Assembly (NCBI GenBank): GCA_020205615.1
Contig: CM035165.1
Coordinates: forward strand, 90,024,005-90,088,004
Origin: Panax quinquefolius
Taxonomy: Eukaryota; Streptophyta; Magnoliopsida; Apiales; Araliaceae
DNA: 64,000 nucleotides
Direction of reading: 5' to 3'
Of this stretch, positions 46,483-57,650 are shown in pieces (within the stretch, counting starts at the first letter, position 1; each line of letters starts with the position of its first letter). Made by a program: the position numbers and the translations under genes. The notes beneath the pieces were generated by a model. The model had not been told where the DNA came from, ran no database searches, and worked only from the letters and a program-made list of their open reading frames with translations.

Positions 46483-49187
46483 TGTAACGAATGTAATTTT
46501 TGTAAAATAATTAAAAATATTTATTGAATAAAATAAATATTTTAGTTGAAATATTTATCGGATAAAATAAATATTTTTATGGAAACTATTTATGGAATAA
46601 TTTATATAAGTGTGATTATGTTAATTAAATATATGTTAGATGATTTTAAATTTGATGCGTATTTTATTACGCTAATGTGATGGAAATATTCTAATTTAAT
46701 TAAATAATTAAATTAGAGGGCTAATACTTGGTTAAATAAAAAATTATAAATATTATGGCTAAATAATTTAACAATAAATTAAGTGTGACATATGTATCAT
46801 ATACTAGGAAAATACAAAAGTAAATAAAATTAAATTAAATGAAAAGGGAGCTTATTTGTGTTTAACCAAACAAAGCCTAGACCCTTCCATTCTATAACAG
46901 CTGAGACTCTTCCTTTGAATAACTGATAAACTAAATAAACTCGCGTTAAACCATATTTTAGCTTATTTCTATACTTCCGCTCATTTTTTGCAAATTTGAG
47001 AAAATGAGAGAAATTGAGAGAGAAAGAGTTCTCTGTGAGAATTGAGAAAATTCCAGAGAAATCAAAGAAGATGAAGAAGATTGTTCAAGCTTTCCATATT
47101 ATCTAACTACGTTTAAGAAGGAATCAAAAGGTAATAAACTAACTTTAAATTTTTAGTTTATGTTTTCTCAAGTTCTTCACTGTAAAATTGATTTTTGGTT
47201 GTATGATTTGATGAGAAGTTGGATATATGTGTTTATGAGTGCATATAATCTGTTATGTATTATCTATAACTGATTGTGAAGTAATCAAATTCGTGTTTAT
47301 GTGTAAAAGGGGAAGAATTAGACTTTTGGTTTAAAGTTGTTTGAGATACTAGTATGGTTTTATAAATGTTTATTTTCGTGTTTATTAAGTTTATAGCATA
47401 TATACTTGGTTAGTTTAGAGGGGATGGAAGCAGTGCATTCACTAAGCTGCATAAAGCCGACTCTGAGTTCAATGGTGACATGCTGGAATAAGGCATTAAT
47501 GAAGCCCATGCCATGTATTAGAACCTCGCTATGGAATGATCGAGAGCAAAAGTGGGGTGCGTTGCATGGATGGTGGTCAGAGACCGAAATGAGTTCGTGT
47601 TTGTTCAGTCTGGGGGATGTTTGATTAGCCTAGTCTAATGAACATAATGACATATTAATCATGTAATAAGACTTAATATCATATTGTAATCACAAAGATG
47701 GAACTTTAAGTTATGAACTATAAGAAGTTATGAAAAGTCCTTAATTCAATGTTCGTGAGAAGTGAGATGTCGTTCAAATGCTATGTTTTGTATTAAATCC
47801 TAATAGAGAGTTCAGATTCATGTTGTATAAGTAATTAGGGTATTCGGATCTTGAACTAAGATAATAATGCTGACTAAAGTGGGAACTAAACCAATACAGA
47901 TAGTTTTAATGTAACTAATTGGTATTGTGATCTTAATGATATAATAACATACAGGTAATTTCGTAAGATGATGTAATATTGTGATAATCAAGGTGTGATG
48001 AGTTATAAAATGGGATTAGTGTAAATGATTAGTGAGTGTGATATCATAACTAATCAATGTGTCATTGTGGCTGAAATGTGTAGGATATTTATTGGAAGTA
48101 TACTGTAATTGTGTAGTGAACGCGCAAGGCAAGTTTCCTAACATTTGCTACTTTATTATTCAGCGAGGTTTCTTAATTTGATCCAATGCCTATGTCCTTG
48201 AATGAGCTTTCTAGTTCTTCTAAAAGCAGTACTTCGACAAATAATGTTCGTTCGATTATGAATCATTGTCATTCTATTATTGTGTAAGTACCATTATGCG
48301 AGATTCTGTTGTTATCAAACTCTTGAATGATTTTTGAACCCTTTTTGATTCAAATAGTCCCTAGTTGATGAACGTTTTAAAGATCTAAAATTCCTTTAAA
48401 GCTACTCCAAACCAAACTGCCTTTGGTACGAATCCTAATGTTAAAGCTTAGATGAACAACCCAAAAATAAGGATTTTTTTTATCGAAAACTATAATTCCG
48501 AGCTACACAATAGCGATGATATGTTTGTGCACAATACATAGTACAAAAGGCTGATCACCTGGAGTACGAGATGGATGGTCCATAGTCTCTAGACTGTTAA
48601 AGGTTACTGTAGAAATACTTGATAACCTAAGATATAGTTCGTGGTCTTGTGATCCTCAGCATATTCCTTTGATCTTGATATCTGAGATTTATTTAAAAGT
48701 CGATTATTCCATTGAGCCCACAGTTATTGACTTAAAGTTTATTGTTTCTAGTAAAGATCATATTATTCAATTGAAGTTTATTCATTTGTTCATTTATATA
48801 TTGTTTTTGTATATTGTTATACTTGTGAGCAAGTTGTTTTGCTCACTCTTGCATAAAAATATTTCAGCTAAGGTCAAAAAACCTGAGGAGTCTTCTACAA
48901 GTAAATGAAAGGGTAAGATGCATAAGTAGACGTTGTTTAGTCCATCTTTTATTTGTGAAACTTATGTAATGAACTTTATTTACGTTTAAATTATTATTTC
49001 GCTGTTATGATGTAATAATTAAGGTTAGATGACTTGAGATTTCGTTTTGATATGTGACCTTTATTAAGGATTTTTTATTGATGAATTAATTTTATTATCC
49101 TTTATTATGGGTAGGTTAGATGTGATTGTGATGGATCGTGAGTACCAAATTTATGGGATTGAAGTACCCAGATTTGGGGGTGTCACA
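46483..49187 (+). repeat. Solo LTR C, 2.7 kb
   Basis: It starts TGTAACGAATGTAATTTTTG and ends GATTTGGGGGTGTCACA. The flanking pentamers TATAA and TATTA match at four of five positions. Donor-like CAAAAG|GTAATA (47130/47131), and TTGTTTTGCTCACTC followed by AAAATATTTCAG (to 48867) match the recurrent layout. A GC-richer patch with a chance open frame lies at 47406-47624. Confidence 0.75.
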
Positions 49188-49545
49188 TATTACACCCTGA
49201 AGTATACACCCTTTTACCATTCGTGCGTACCCCGATGTTTAAATGCTCCCATCCCGCTACCCAAAGTACTGTTAAGTAAGCATAACTGACCCTTTTGTAA
49301 TTTTTGGCTAAAAAAGTGGCTAGAACTGTCACGTGTTTAGGTAGAGGGAGTATAAGTATGTTTTGAAGATATATTTTTACATTTGACCATATAAAATCAA
49401 CTTAAAAATAATTTTATATTAATCTTATTCAAAAATACGTACCAATCATCTTCAAATACCCAAGAATAATGTACCTCTGACCAATGCGATTAGATTTAAT
49501 TTTAATGGATGCTTAAATGAATGTGGTTTTTATAAATGGGGTATG
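49188..49545. other. Older intergenic sequence between two solo LTRs
   Basis: No gene. It begins TATTACACCC and ends with the TSD copy GTATG (49541-49545). It continues at 52195 after solo LTR A3. Confidence 0.6.
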
Positions 49546-50644
49546 TGTAAGACCCCAACTTTTATGAATAAAGATTATTTTTTTTTGAAATATATTTTTG
49601 AATATTATGGTGTGGATTTGTTATATTATTATAGTTGTGGGTAATATTTATAAATTTTGCAAAGAAAACAAGTTGTTATAAAATATTTGATTGATCGGGG
49701 AATATTCGTTTTAGCAGGGAATATTCGTACGACGGCACAATCATTGGTGGACCCCACAACAGAAGTTTTGTCGTAGTTAGAAAACAACAGAAATATCTTT
49801 TTATAAAAATAACGGCGAAAGTTTTACCGTTAAACTGTTGAACTACCCGATGGTAAAGAAATACGATGTCTGGCGTGTTTGCATAGTAGCACACGGTATT
49901 GATTATTGATGCTTACGTGAGAAGTCACTCAGTTATACTCAATTATTGCTATAGTAATTGCTACATAATATCTCTCAGATCATTGATTCAATTATTGTCA
50001 CAATATCATCTGCATAATATTTATTATTATTATATCAATAATTGAGACGACAAAGTTATTCATATTATTTTTTGTAATATTGACAATGTCTAGAAAGTTC
50101 TGTCGAGGAGAGGTTTGGTCACCTAATTGAGCGCCAATAGGGAGAAATTCTTATCGGAAAGCCCCCTCTTTCCTGGAAATGATCTGGTTGTTAAATATTG
50201 TGAGTTATAATATTAATAATGAATAAGTTCGTATAAATCGACATCTATTTCGATAATAATTGATGTCTGGAGGTTATATTGACCAATCGGGTAATTAATC
50301 GGATAAATGAGCAATTAATTGTTATTAATTCACATGCTTATAATTAACTATTTATTCACATATATATGTACTATTGATTCACATGCATGTACTATTAGGG
50401 GAGGTGGTGCAAAATTGATAATACTTGCATGACTAAATTAAAAATAGAGGTATAGATGAAGGTACTATACCGTAACTATTTTTTTTCACATGTGTGTACT
50501 ATTGATTCACATGATGTACTATTAGGGAGGTGGTGCAAGTTTGATAATACTTGCAAGACTAAATTAAAAATGAAGGAAAAGATGAAGGTATTATACTGTA
50601 ATATTTCGAGCCCCAAAACGTGCAATTATTGAATTATATTTTCA

Positions 50645-50652
50645 TATAAATA
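50645..50652 (+). promoter_or_regulatory. TATA box of solo LTR A3
   Basis: TATAAATA followed by GAAGCTCATTCTTC, identical in context to the Tk1 and Tk2 copies. Confidence 0.7.
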
Positions 50653-50784
50653 GAAGCTCATTCTTCTTTCATTCTCACCAATTCACAAAGACTCACAAGA
50701 GCAATTATAGAGAGAGAAGCTATAGAGAGAAAGAAGAAGAAAAGTCTGCTACCTCACTATTCCAGTATCCAGTCTTCTTCTGAG

Positions 50785-51925
50785 GTAAGGGATATTATTT
50801 TTTTCAGTATTCATAAGGAATAATATTTTCTTCAATACTCTGTAGTATGTGAGTAATATTATTTCGTCTCGTATTCCTGATTATACCCTCATTTTGTTAA
50901 AGTATTGCTTCTATATTCCATGAAATTAGTAGAATATCCTTGAAATTTGTGCTTCATCTAGTATCGTTTCACAAGGATATTTTATGCACATTCTTGTTAA
51001 ATTTTAAGTTTTTCATGCCGGAGTACTGTCCATGAGTAGTATTCATTTTTACGGTACTATTCACAAAGTACTATTCACGGGGTACTATTCACAAAGTACT
51101 ATTCACAGAATACTATTCACAAAGTACTATTCACGTGTACTATTCATAAAGTACTATTCATGGGGTACTATTTCTGAAGTACTATTCACGGGGTATTATT
51201 CACTCGAGGAATTATTCATGACAAAAATTGATTTCTTTGTTGCCCAAATCATTTTTGATACAATATTATTCTTGAATTTTACTCCACAAAGTAGTATCAT
51301 GTTGACAATTTGGACATTAGTAAATTCTGGATAAATTAAATTATAAATCTTTAAAAATTTATCCTTTGCTTTTTTTAATTAAATTCTTATATCATTGTCA
51401 TCATCATCATGCTTATTTTGTGATGAAAGTCATCTTTGGCTTACGTGCATAGATGGACTGTTGATTGGTATGATTATGACCAGGGATCATTCAGTATAAT
51501 CATGATCCGTAATATTACAAATGATGTGGTAAAAGTCCTCATTGGCCTATAGTGCATTGAAAGACAGTTGTTGGTATGATTATAATCAGGGATTATTCGG
51601 TATAATCATGACCATTGATGATTACATGAATATACTTGGCCGTGGTGCAGGGATGATTCAATGATGTGGTTTATTTATTAAGCTGAGTCTCAGCGATAAA
51701 GTTGATGGAAAAACCTTTTTAAATCATAGAAAATAGTAGATATCATGCTCTACTTCACTCTTCTAATGGATTGCTTGTTCCACTGCAGTTAAACTTGATG
51801 TTTATTGTATTTTATCAGTTTTACACTGTTGAAGGCTAACGATAATTTATTCTGCATTATCTTAGTCATAATATTTCTTACTGGGCTAGTTGAGCTCACC
51901 CTTTTGCTTTCATTGTTCTCTTCAG
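50785..51925 (+). other. Putative intron inside solo LTR A3
   Basis: TGAG|GTAAGG donor; GGCTAACGATAA branch-like motif; GGGCTAGTTGAGCTCACCC; TTTGCTTTCATTGTTCTC then TTCAG. This is the clearest complete set in the window. Confidence 0.5.
51053..51213 (+). repeat. Minisatellite of about 14-bp units, core TACTATTCAC
   Basis: About eleven units of GTACTATTCACAAA / GTACTATTCACGGG type, alternating in an irregular order. A related array is at 62570-62740 in Tk4. Confidence 0.9.
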
Positions 51926-52194
51926 AAAATAAGAACGTAGCCGGGACTAGTCGGGGAACAGAGTGATGGTCCGAGATGGTGGCTATAGTAGTCCTCACTA
52001 TTTTATGAAATAGTGTGATAATAAATGTAATGAGGACTTCATTTGAGTTTGAATACTGTCTTAAGACAATATTCGTGTAAAAACTCTAAGCTGCGCTTTT
52101 ATCGTATTGTATAAAAGAAGTTTGTATTTGATTTATGTACCATGTATTTAGCGACTCAGAATGGGTGATGTATACCTATTTTGGGGGCGTCACA

Positions 52195-52573
52195 GTATGC
52201 GTACCTCACCTCTCTAATATTCTGATGTAAATTCTATCTCCCTCCTATGTACTTCCCTTGACTACTGATTAATATTTCTATTTTATGAAAAATATATTGT
52301 AATATGATTATATAAAAATATTCGAGAAATTGGAGACGAAGAGAAAGAGCGTTGAAGGCCCATTTGTATTGAAGCCCAGGTTGAATGTAATAGTTATATT
52401 CAATGTTTTATTCTATTAACCTAGGTTTGACCTTTTGGTTCATGGTGGCTCCAATGAACCAAATTAGAATTAAGTCTATAATCATCCCAAGTAGAATATA
52501 GTATTATACAGATGCATGCTAATTATATATTAAATATATTATTATACATGTTGATGTGTGTTTAATATGACAC

Positions 52574-52611
<38 letters not shown>

Positions 52612-52659
52612 ATGTGCGCTAATCAAGATGAGACTAATTAATAACAAAACCCCCAAAGA
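52195..52659. other. Intergenic stretch with TSD copy and microsatellite
   Basis: No gene. It begins with GTATG (TSD). Contains the (TA)n tract at 52575-52608. Confidence 0.6.
52575..52608. repeat. (TA)n microsatellite, about 17 units
   Basis: Uninterrupted TATATA run between CACG and TTTGTATG. Confidence 0.95.
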
Positions 52660-53268
52660 TAATATATTAAGTTGAATACGTTCAAAGACATTGGAGAATG
52701 TCGAATGTAGCCTTCTAGCATTGTAAAACGATAGAGTATAGAATATTTAATATGAGTTTGTTGTACACACACAAGGCAAGTATTAAATATTTGAGATATT
52801 GCTTTATTACATTGGATGTTTATAAGGATTTGAACAATACTGTTATGTTGTGTACACACAAGGACTGTATTTTTCTCTTCACTTATATGAAAATGTCGGG
52901 TTTAACTTAACGTAGATTATTTTAGTTCATATGTGCACACACTTGAACATTATAATCTAAGAGGAAAAATTATTAAAGGAATTACATGGATGTAATCGAC
53001 AAGAGTTGTCTACCTTTTGAATAAATATGTAGTTTGTTGTGCACACACAATGCTATATATTTATTGCAATTGGATCCTTTCTCACTAAGTAGATTTTACT
53101 AAGTCACCAATACAAAATCTGTCAAACTACGTATAAAAGAGGGTTATATAGTTTGAAGAAATACTGGGAGACACCATTTTAATAAAGAACTAAATTAATC
53201 TGGTGATTAATAAAAAAAAATGCATGCTAATATTTTTAAATTTAATTCACCTGCAGAATTTTACAAAT
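52660..53268 (+). repeat. Probable Ty1/copia 5' LTR end and leader
   Basis: Directly upstream of the copia gag. It holds four copies of a motif with the core TTGTTGTRYACACACA (about 52759, 52843, 52930 and 53034), each near an ATTAAATATT-like or TATATTTATT word, and a TATAAAAG at about 53133. The LTR ends could not be fixed: no matching second LTR lies in the window. A leader with TAAAAAAAAATGCATGC precedes the gag start. Confidence 0.5.
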
Positions 53269-54130
53269 GGCTAATTCATTATCACTGCGAAGCATATATA
53301 CTTGATGTAAAAAAAATAACCAGACCAAATTGAACAGACTAGTTAAGGAACTTGATAATTGTTCTCACAGCTGAAAAGCTGACTTATGTCCTTAACTCGC
53401 ATGTACATGCAGCTGTTGCAAAAAAAGCCTCCGAGGAAGAGAAAACTACTTTTAGAAAGCGGCAGGATGATGAATATATGGCTCGGTGCATTATGTTAGC
53501 ATCCATGAGTAACGAGTTACAACGTCAACATGAAAAAATAGATGCACCGACTATGCTGCTGCACCTTAAGGATTTGTATAGTGAGCAAAGTAGATCGGCT
53601 AGATATGAGATATCTAAAGAGCTTTTCTGATCTAGGATGACCGATGACACTATAGTGCAAACAAATGTCCTAGAGATGATCAATTTGATTGAACAGTTGG
53701 GACAATTAGGTTTTAACATAGATGGTGAGTTGAGTCAATTAGATTTGATCTTGCAATCACTCCCTGACTCGTATTTATAATTTGCTGTGAATTTTCACAT
53801 AAAAAAGCTTGATGTAAGTTTACTTGAATTGCTTAACATGTTGAAAACCGCTTAGAGTCACATTCCAATGAAGAAAGACCACATTTTGCTTGTAGATGAT
53901 TCTTCTAAGAAGCGGAAGTGGACCAAATGATCTTCTGAAAAGGAGAAAAATCCCAAGAAGGCAAAAAAGGAAGGCGAAACCAAAGGACGAGAAAGAGATT
54001 GATGCCGATAGCAAAGGAGTTTGTTTTCCCTACAACAAGTCGAGAAAATAAAAGAGAAATTGTAGGGAGTATCTTGCAGAGTAGAAGGAAAAGGAGCTTG
54101 GAGAAACTTCATCTTCAGCTACAGATACAT
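53269..54130 (+). pseudogene. gag: Ty1/copia gag, disrupted
   Basis: The ATG at 53269 opens MANSLSLRSIYT, typical of plant copia gag. Stops and a frameshift follow, then an open part (53352-53630) reads IVLTAEKLTYVLNSHV, KWQDDEYMARC-like, MLASMSNELQRQHEK and LKDLYSEQSR. This is the UBN2/retrotrans gag domain. Further on come IEQLGQLGFNIDGELSQ and HIPMKKDHILLVDDSSKK in other frames. The zinc knuckle near 54015-54065 has lost a Cys (CFPYNKSRK) and contains a stop. Gag would form cytoplasmic particles. Confidence 0.85.
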
Positions 54131-55364
54131 GTTTGTTCATGATTGAAATAAATCTTTCAGTAAGTTAAAGTTCTAATTGGTTATTGGATACCGGTTGTGG
54201 TTCACATATGCAATTCTTTTGCAGGGACTAAGCAGAAGTAGAAAGCTGAACAAATGAGAAGTCACCATGCGTGTGGGGAATGGAGCAAAGGTTGTTGCAT
54301 TAGCCGTAAGAACTTATTGTTTAGCACTAACTTCCGGAAAATCAATTTATTTAATAAGTTGTTATTATGTTCCAGTCCTTATTAGAAACATTATTTCAAT
54401 TCCATTGTTGGACAAGGAAGATTTTAATATTATAATAAAGAACAATAGTTGTTCTATTTATAATGAGAATGTTTTGTATGGAATTGGCAGATTAATTGAT
54501 GGATTGTATGTACTTGACTTACATAAAAATATTTTTCAAATTGAACAAACTAATAAAAGGAAAAGGGATGATGTGAATAATAATTTTGTATGGCATTGTA
54601 GAGACTCGATCATATAAATGAAACAAGACTAAACAAGTTGCATAAAGATTTGCTTTTAGTGCTATTTTATTTTCAATCATATCCAATTTGTGAATCTTTT
54701 CTCATAGGAAAGATGGCTAAATCTCCATTTAGTGGACATAGAGAAAAAGTTACAGGATTGTTAGAGTTAGTACACACAGATGTATGTGGACCTGTGACAA
54801 TTAATGCATGAGGAGGGTATTCATATTTCATTACTTTTAATGATGATCATTATAGATATAGTTATGTGTATTTGATGAAATACAAGTCTGAATCATTTGA
54901 AAGATTTAAAGAATTTAGAAGTGAAGTAGAGAAACAAACTGGCAAAAGTATTAAAATTCTTCGATCGGATCGAGGAGGTGAATACTTAAGAAAGAGTTTC
55001 TTTATCATCTCAAGGATAATGATATCTTCTCACAATGGGGGCCTCACGGTTACACCATGAACTTAAGTCTTAAGCATGTTAAGATTTGGGGATGTCCGCC
55101 TTATGTGAAAAAGTTTCAAAATGATAAGTTTAGGAGAAACTATTTTATAATCCCTCACGTGAAAGGAGAAATCGTACCTTGTTGGACATGGTGCAGTCCA
55201 TGAAGAGTTTCACCGATCTTCTAATATCATTATGGGGTTATTCCCTAGAGATGGCTGCGTATCTACTAAATAAGGTCTCCTCGAAATCTGTCCTTAAGAC
55301 TCTATATGACTTATGGACAGGGAAGAAACCTAGTCTTAAGCATGTTAAGATTTGGGGATGTCAT
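54131..55364 (+). pseudogene. pol: Ty1/copia protease and integrase, disrupted
   Basis: The protease site WLLDTGCGSHMQ is at 54178-54213 with DTG intact. The prot-to-integrase linker (54267-54617) is open for 116 codons and has GKSIYLISCYYVPVLIRN and GIGRLIDGLYVLDLHKN, then WHCR, the start of the GAG-pre-integrase zinc region, which shifts frame at about 54610. The integrase core shows LVHTDVCGPVTINA (about 54767), YLMKYKSESFERFKEF, and ILRSDRGGEYL (about 54955-54990), that is, two of the three DDE acids. An insert of about 100 bp at 55057-55160 carries downstream integrase sequence. Copia order PR-IN-RT separates it from gypsy. Confidence 0.87.
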
Positions 55365-56459
55365 TTGATAAAGAAATATTTATTTTATGTGGATATAAAT
55401 GATGGATTTATTTATGTGGTTATAAATGAAGAAATTATTGTTGAGGTGTTTTATCGATTTGCAGTTGGAGGTATTAAAAAATTATGTGAAAAAGTTTCAA
55501 AATGATAAGTTTAGGACAAAAATCGATAAGAGGTGTAAAGCCATCGGTAGCAAAGAAGTCGAAGTCTCGCTTTGGTAGGCTAACATTTTCCTATAAATAG
55601 AGGGCTAAGTTAGAATTGAAAATCACACGAAACAAAGTTTTCTCTCTTTCTCTCTATATTGTTGAGCGTATTTTGTGAGTATTTAGATACTTTGTGGGTT
55701 ATCTGATTCTTTGAGGTAAGGGATATTATTTTTTAAATAAAAAGAAAATTTAGGAACTACATGACCATTGATTAATATCTTTGGCAGAGTAGTGATAAAA
55801 GATGAAAAGTGTGTTAAATGATTTATGAATCTGGAATGAATATCTTTGGCACAGTGTAGGTGAGCAGATGAATATTTGATTCGGATGATTGTTTATTAGA
55901 TCGATGAAATACATAGTAAGATAGTAGAATTTGCATTCTTTCTACTTGCAGTGTTTCTTCTAAATGAATTTATTATTTCATTGCATGTAATATTGATTGA
56001 AAATTTGAACTTTTGTAAATTCTATCAGCATTAATGAATTATTTTTCCATTCATGAATATTGATTGAAAATTTGTTTATCTATCTAACGATTAAATTTTC
56101 CTGTTGAAGACTAACGATAATTTGTTGTGTATTATCTTAGTCATAATATTCTTTCTTGAGCTAGTTGAGCTCACCCTTTTCCTTTTTGTTCCATTCTTCT
56201 CGGGAGGCGAGAATATAGCGAGTGCTTTTAGCCTGGGGTATGGAATGAAGGTTTTAGAAAGGATTGTTTAGTAGTCCTCACCATTTTTGTAAAATAATGT
56301 ATCAATAAATGTGATGAGGATAAATATTGTCTAAGATAATATTTGTATTTAAACTCAAGCGATTTCTTTGTTGTAATAATAAAGTTGTAGTTGTTTTCGT
56401 ACCATGTATATGACATTCCGAAATTAGAATGGGTGATGTATACTATTTTGGGGTCGCGG
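55365..56459 (+). repeat. 5' LTR of Tk4, truncated and rearranged
   Basis: It matches the 3' LTR from about 61818 onward. 55365-55476 equals 61818-61930. A short copia piece (about 55486-55515) interrupts it, then LTR sequence resumes at the equivalent of about 62235. A TATA box is at 55592-55599 and a donor-like TGAG|GTAAGG at 55715/55716. Compared with the 3' LTR, about half of the segment between donor and acceptor (the part with the minisatellite) is missing. It ends GGGGTCGCGG instead of GGGGGCGTCACA. Confidence 0.8.
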
Positions 56460-56472
56460 TTGGTATCGAGCT
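56460..56472 (+). other. Primer-binding site of Tk4 (iMet-tRNA type)
   Basis: TTGGTATCGAGCT. TGGTATC.GAGC agrees with the 3' end of plant initiator-Met tRNA (TGGTATCAGAGC) except for one missing A. It is the best preserved primer site here. Confidence 0.8.
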
Positions 56473-56644
56473 TAGGGATATGATCTCTGGGAGATCGGGA
56501 ATGAATAGAACTAGGAGGGAGACGAGTAAATCCTTCGGCTAGTGTGTCCTACTAAGCTTATTTGTTAGTTGGTGGATTATATAGGATATTATGTGATATA
56601 TTGATTTCCTTAATTAACCCTTGTTTTATAGACAAGATTTGAGA

Positions 56645-57650
56645 ATGTCGACCGAGAATAACATGATGGAGTAAATGAGACCGTGGAGATACTGTCTTTA
56701 CCAGCGAGGAGAACGGCAACAGTGGCAATATTCCTCTGTGAACAACACCATGGAGCAGATGATGAAGCGAGGGGATGTTTAGAAGTTTTTGCAGTTCATG
56801 CAAAATCAGACGAGGAGACTCGTGTTCAAAATCTAATGATAGTAATTCACGGGTTGTCACGGTGAAAGATTCAAAGAGTTGGGACCACGAATTTAAGGAA
56901 AGCGGATCCGATCCGTCATGGCGGAAACATGGGTCAAACAAATTACAAGATATTCGATGTCTTGGGATGCGGGAGGAACGAAGGTTCCATTCGCCACCTT
57001 TATGTTCCGTGGCGAGGCGGAGATACTGGTGGGAGTCATGAAGCGCACCGATCCGGTACCGCTTTTCAAGGCGTGTCTTGGGAGGCGTTTGAGAGACTAT
57101 TTAATGACAAATACTTTCTGAAAGTGTTCGGGCTATATGAAGGAAGTGGAGTTCATCGATTGGAACAAAACAACATGGCGGTGTCTCGATGCGAGGCAAA
57201 GTTTGCAGAGTTATCGTGTTTGCACCTCATTTGGTGGAGGATGAGGGCGATACGCGGATGTTTCTTAGAGGTTTGAAACCCTTACGATACGTCGATTATC
57301 ATTTCATAAACTTTCTCTTTATTCAGATGTTTGTAAAGCGAGGCTCAATTATTAGGCGAGATAACGAAAGCAGTTAGTCATGAAAGCGAAGAAAGCGAGT
57401 CGGGGAGGAGATTTAAAAAGAGGAGATTTAACAGCGACTATGTGAAAGGACGATAAGTCAGCGTGACAAGCTGGTTCTAAGGGAGGAGAACGACCACCGG
57501 TCATATCTTCTGAAATGCGGAAAAAGAGGACATATCGGTCAAAAGCGCCCACAACCAGTTCAAGGTATGCTATAGTTGTGGAAAGGAAGGACATATCGCT
57601 TCGAGATTATGCGGTAGCGAAACCTAGTTCGATTAGGGGACGGTGACTCG
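56645..57650 (+). pseudogene. gag: Tk4 gag, disrupted
   Basis: The ATG at 56645 is soon followed by TAA. Capsid words recur in three frames: WVKQITRYSMSWDAGG, KVPFATFMFRGEAE, a RLFNDKYFLKVFGLYEGSG stretch and a RMFLRGLKPLRY stretch. The zinc-knuckle region (about 57500-57600) is recognisable only in pieces (CYSCGKEGHIA-like). More single-base changes than in Tk1 or Tk2. Confidence 0.8.

Larger units (their letters stand above)
49546..52194 (+). repeat. Solo LTR A3 (Tk family), 2.65 kb
   Basis: It starts TGTAAGACCCCAACTTTT and ends TTTTGGGGGCGTCACA with a perfect 5-bp TSD GTATG (49541-49545 and 52195-52199). No internal region, so it arose by LTR-LTR recombination. U3 box at about 50105-50178, TATA box at 50645-50652, donor-like TGAG|GTAAGG (50784/50785), stem-loop array (51430-51665) and TTGTTCTCTTCAG (to 51925). 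Instead of the 55-bp minisatellite of Tk1/Tk2 it has a short-unit array at 51053-51213. Confidence 0.95.

Noticed and set aside
46464..49200. Complete Mutator-like element starting GGGTTAATTGCATAT
   Set aside because: Only one such end was found. The rest is a solo LTR and unrelated flank.
52660..55364. Endogenous pararetrovirus
   Set aside because: The order gag-PR-IN-RT with a DTG protease and an integrase core is Ty1/copia. No movement-protein or coat-protein motif was seen.
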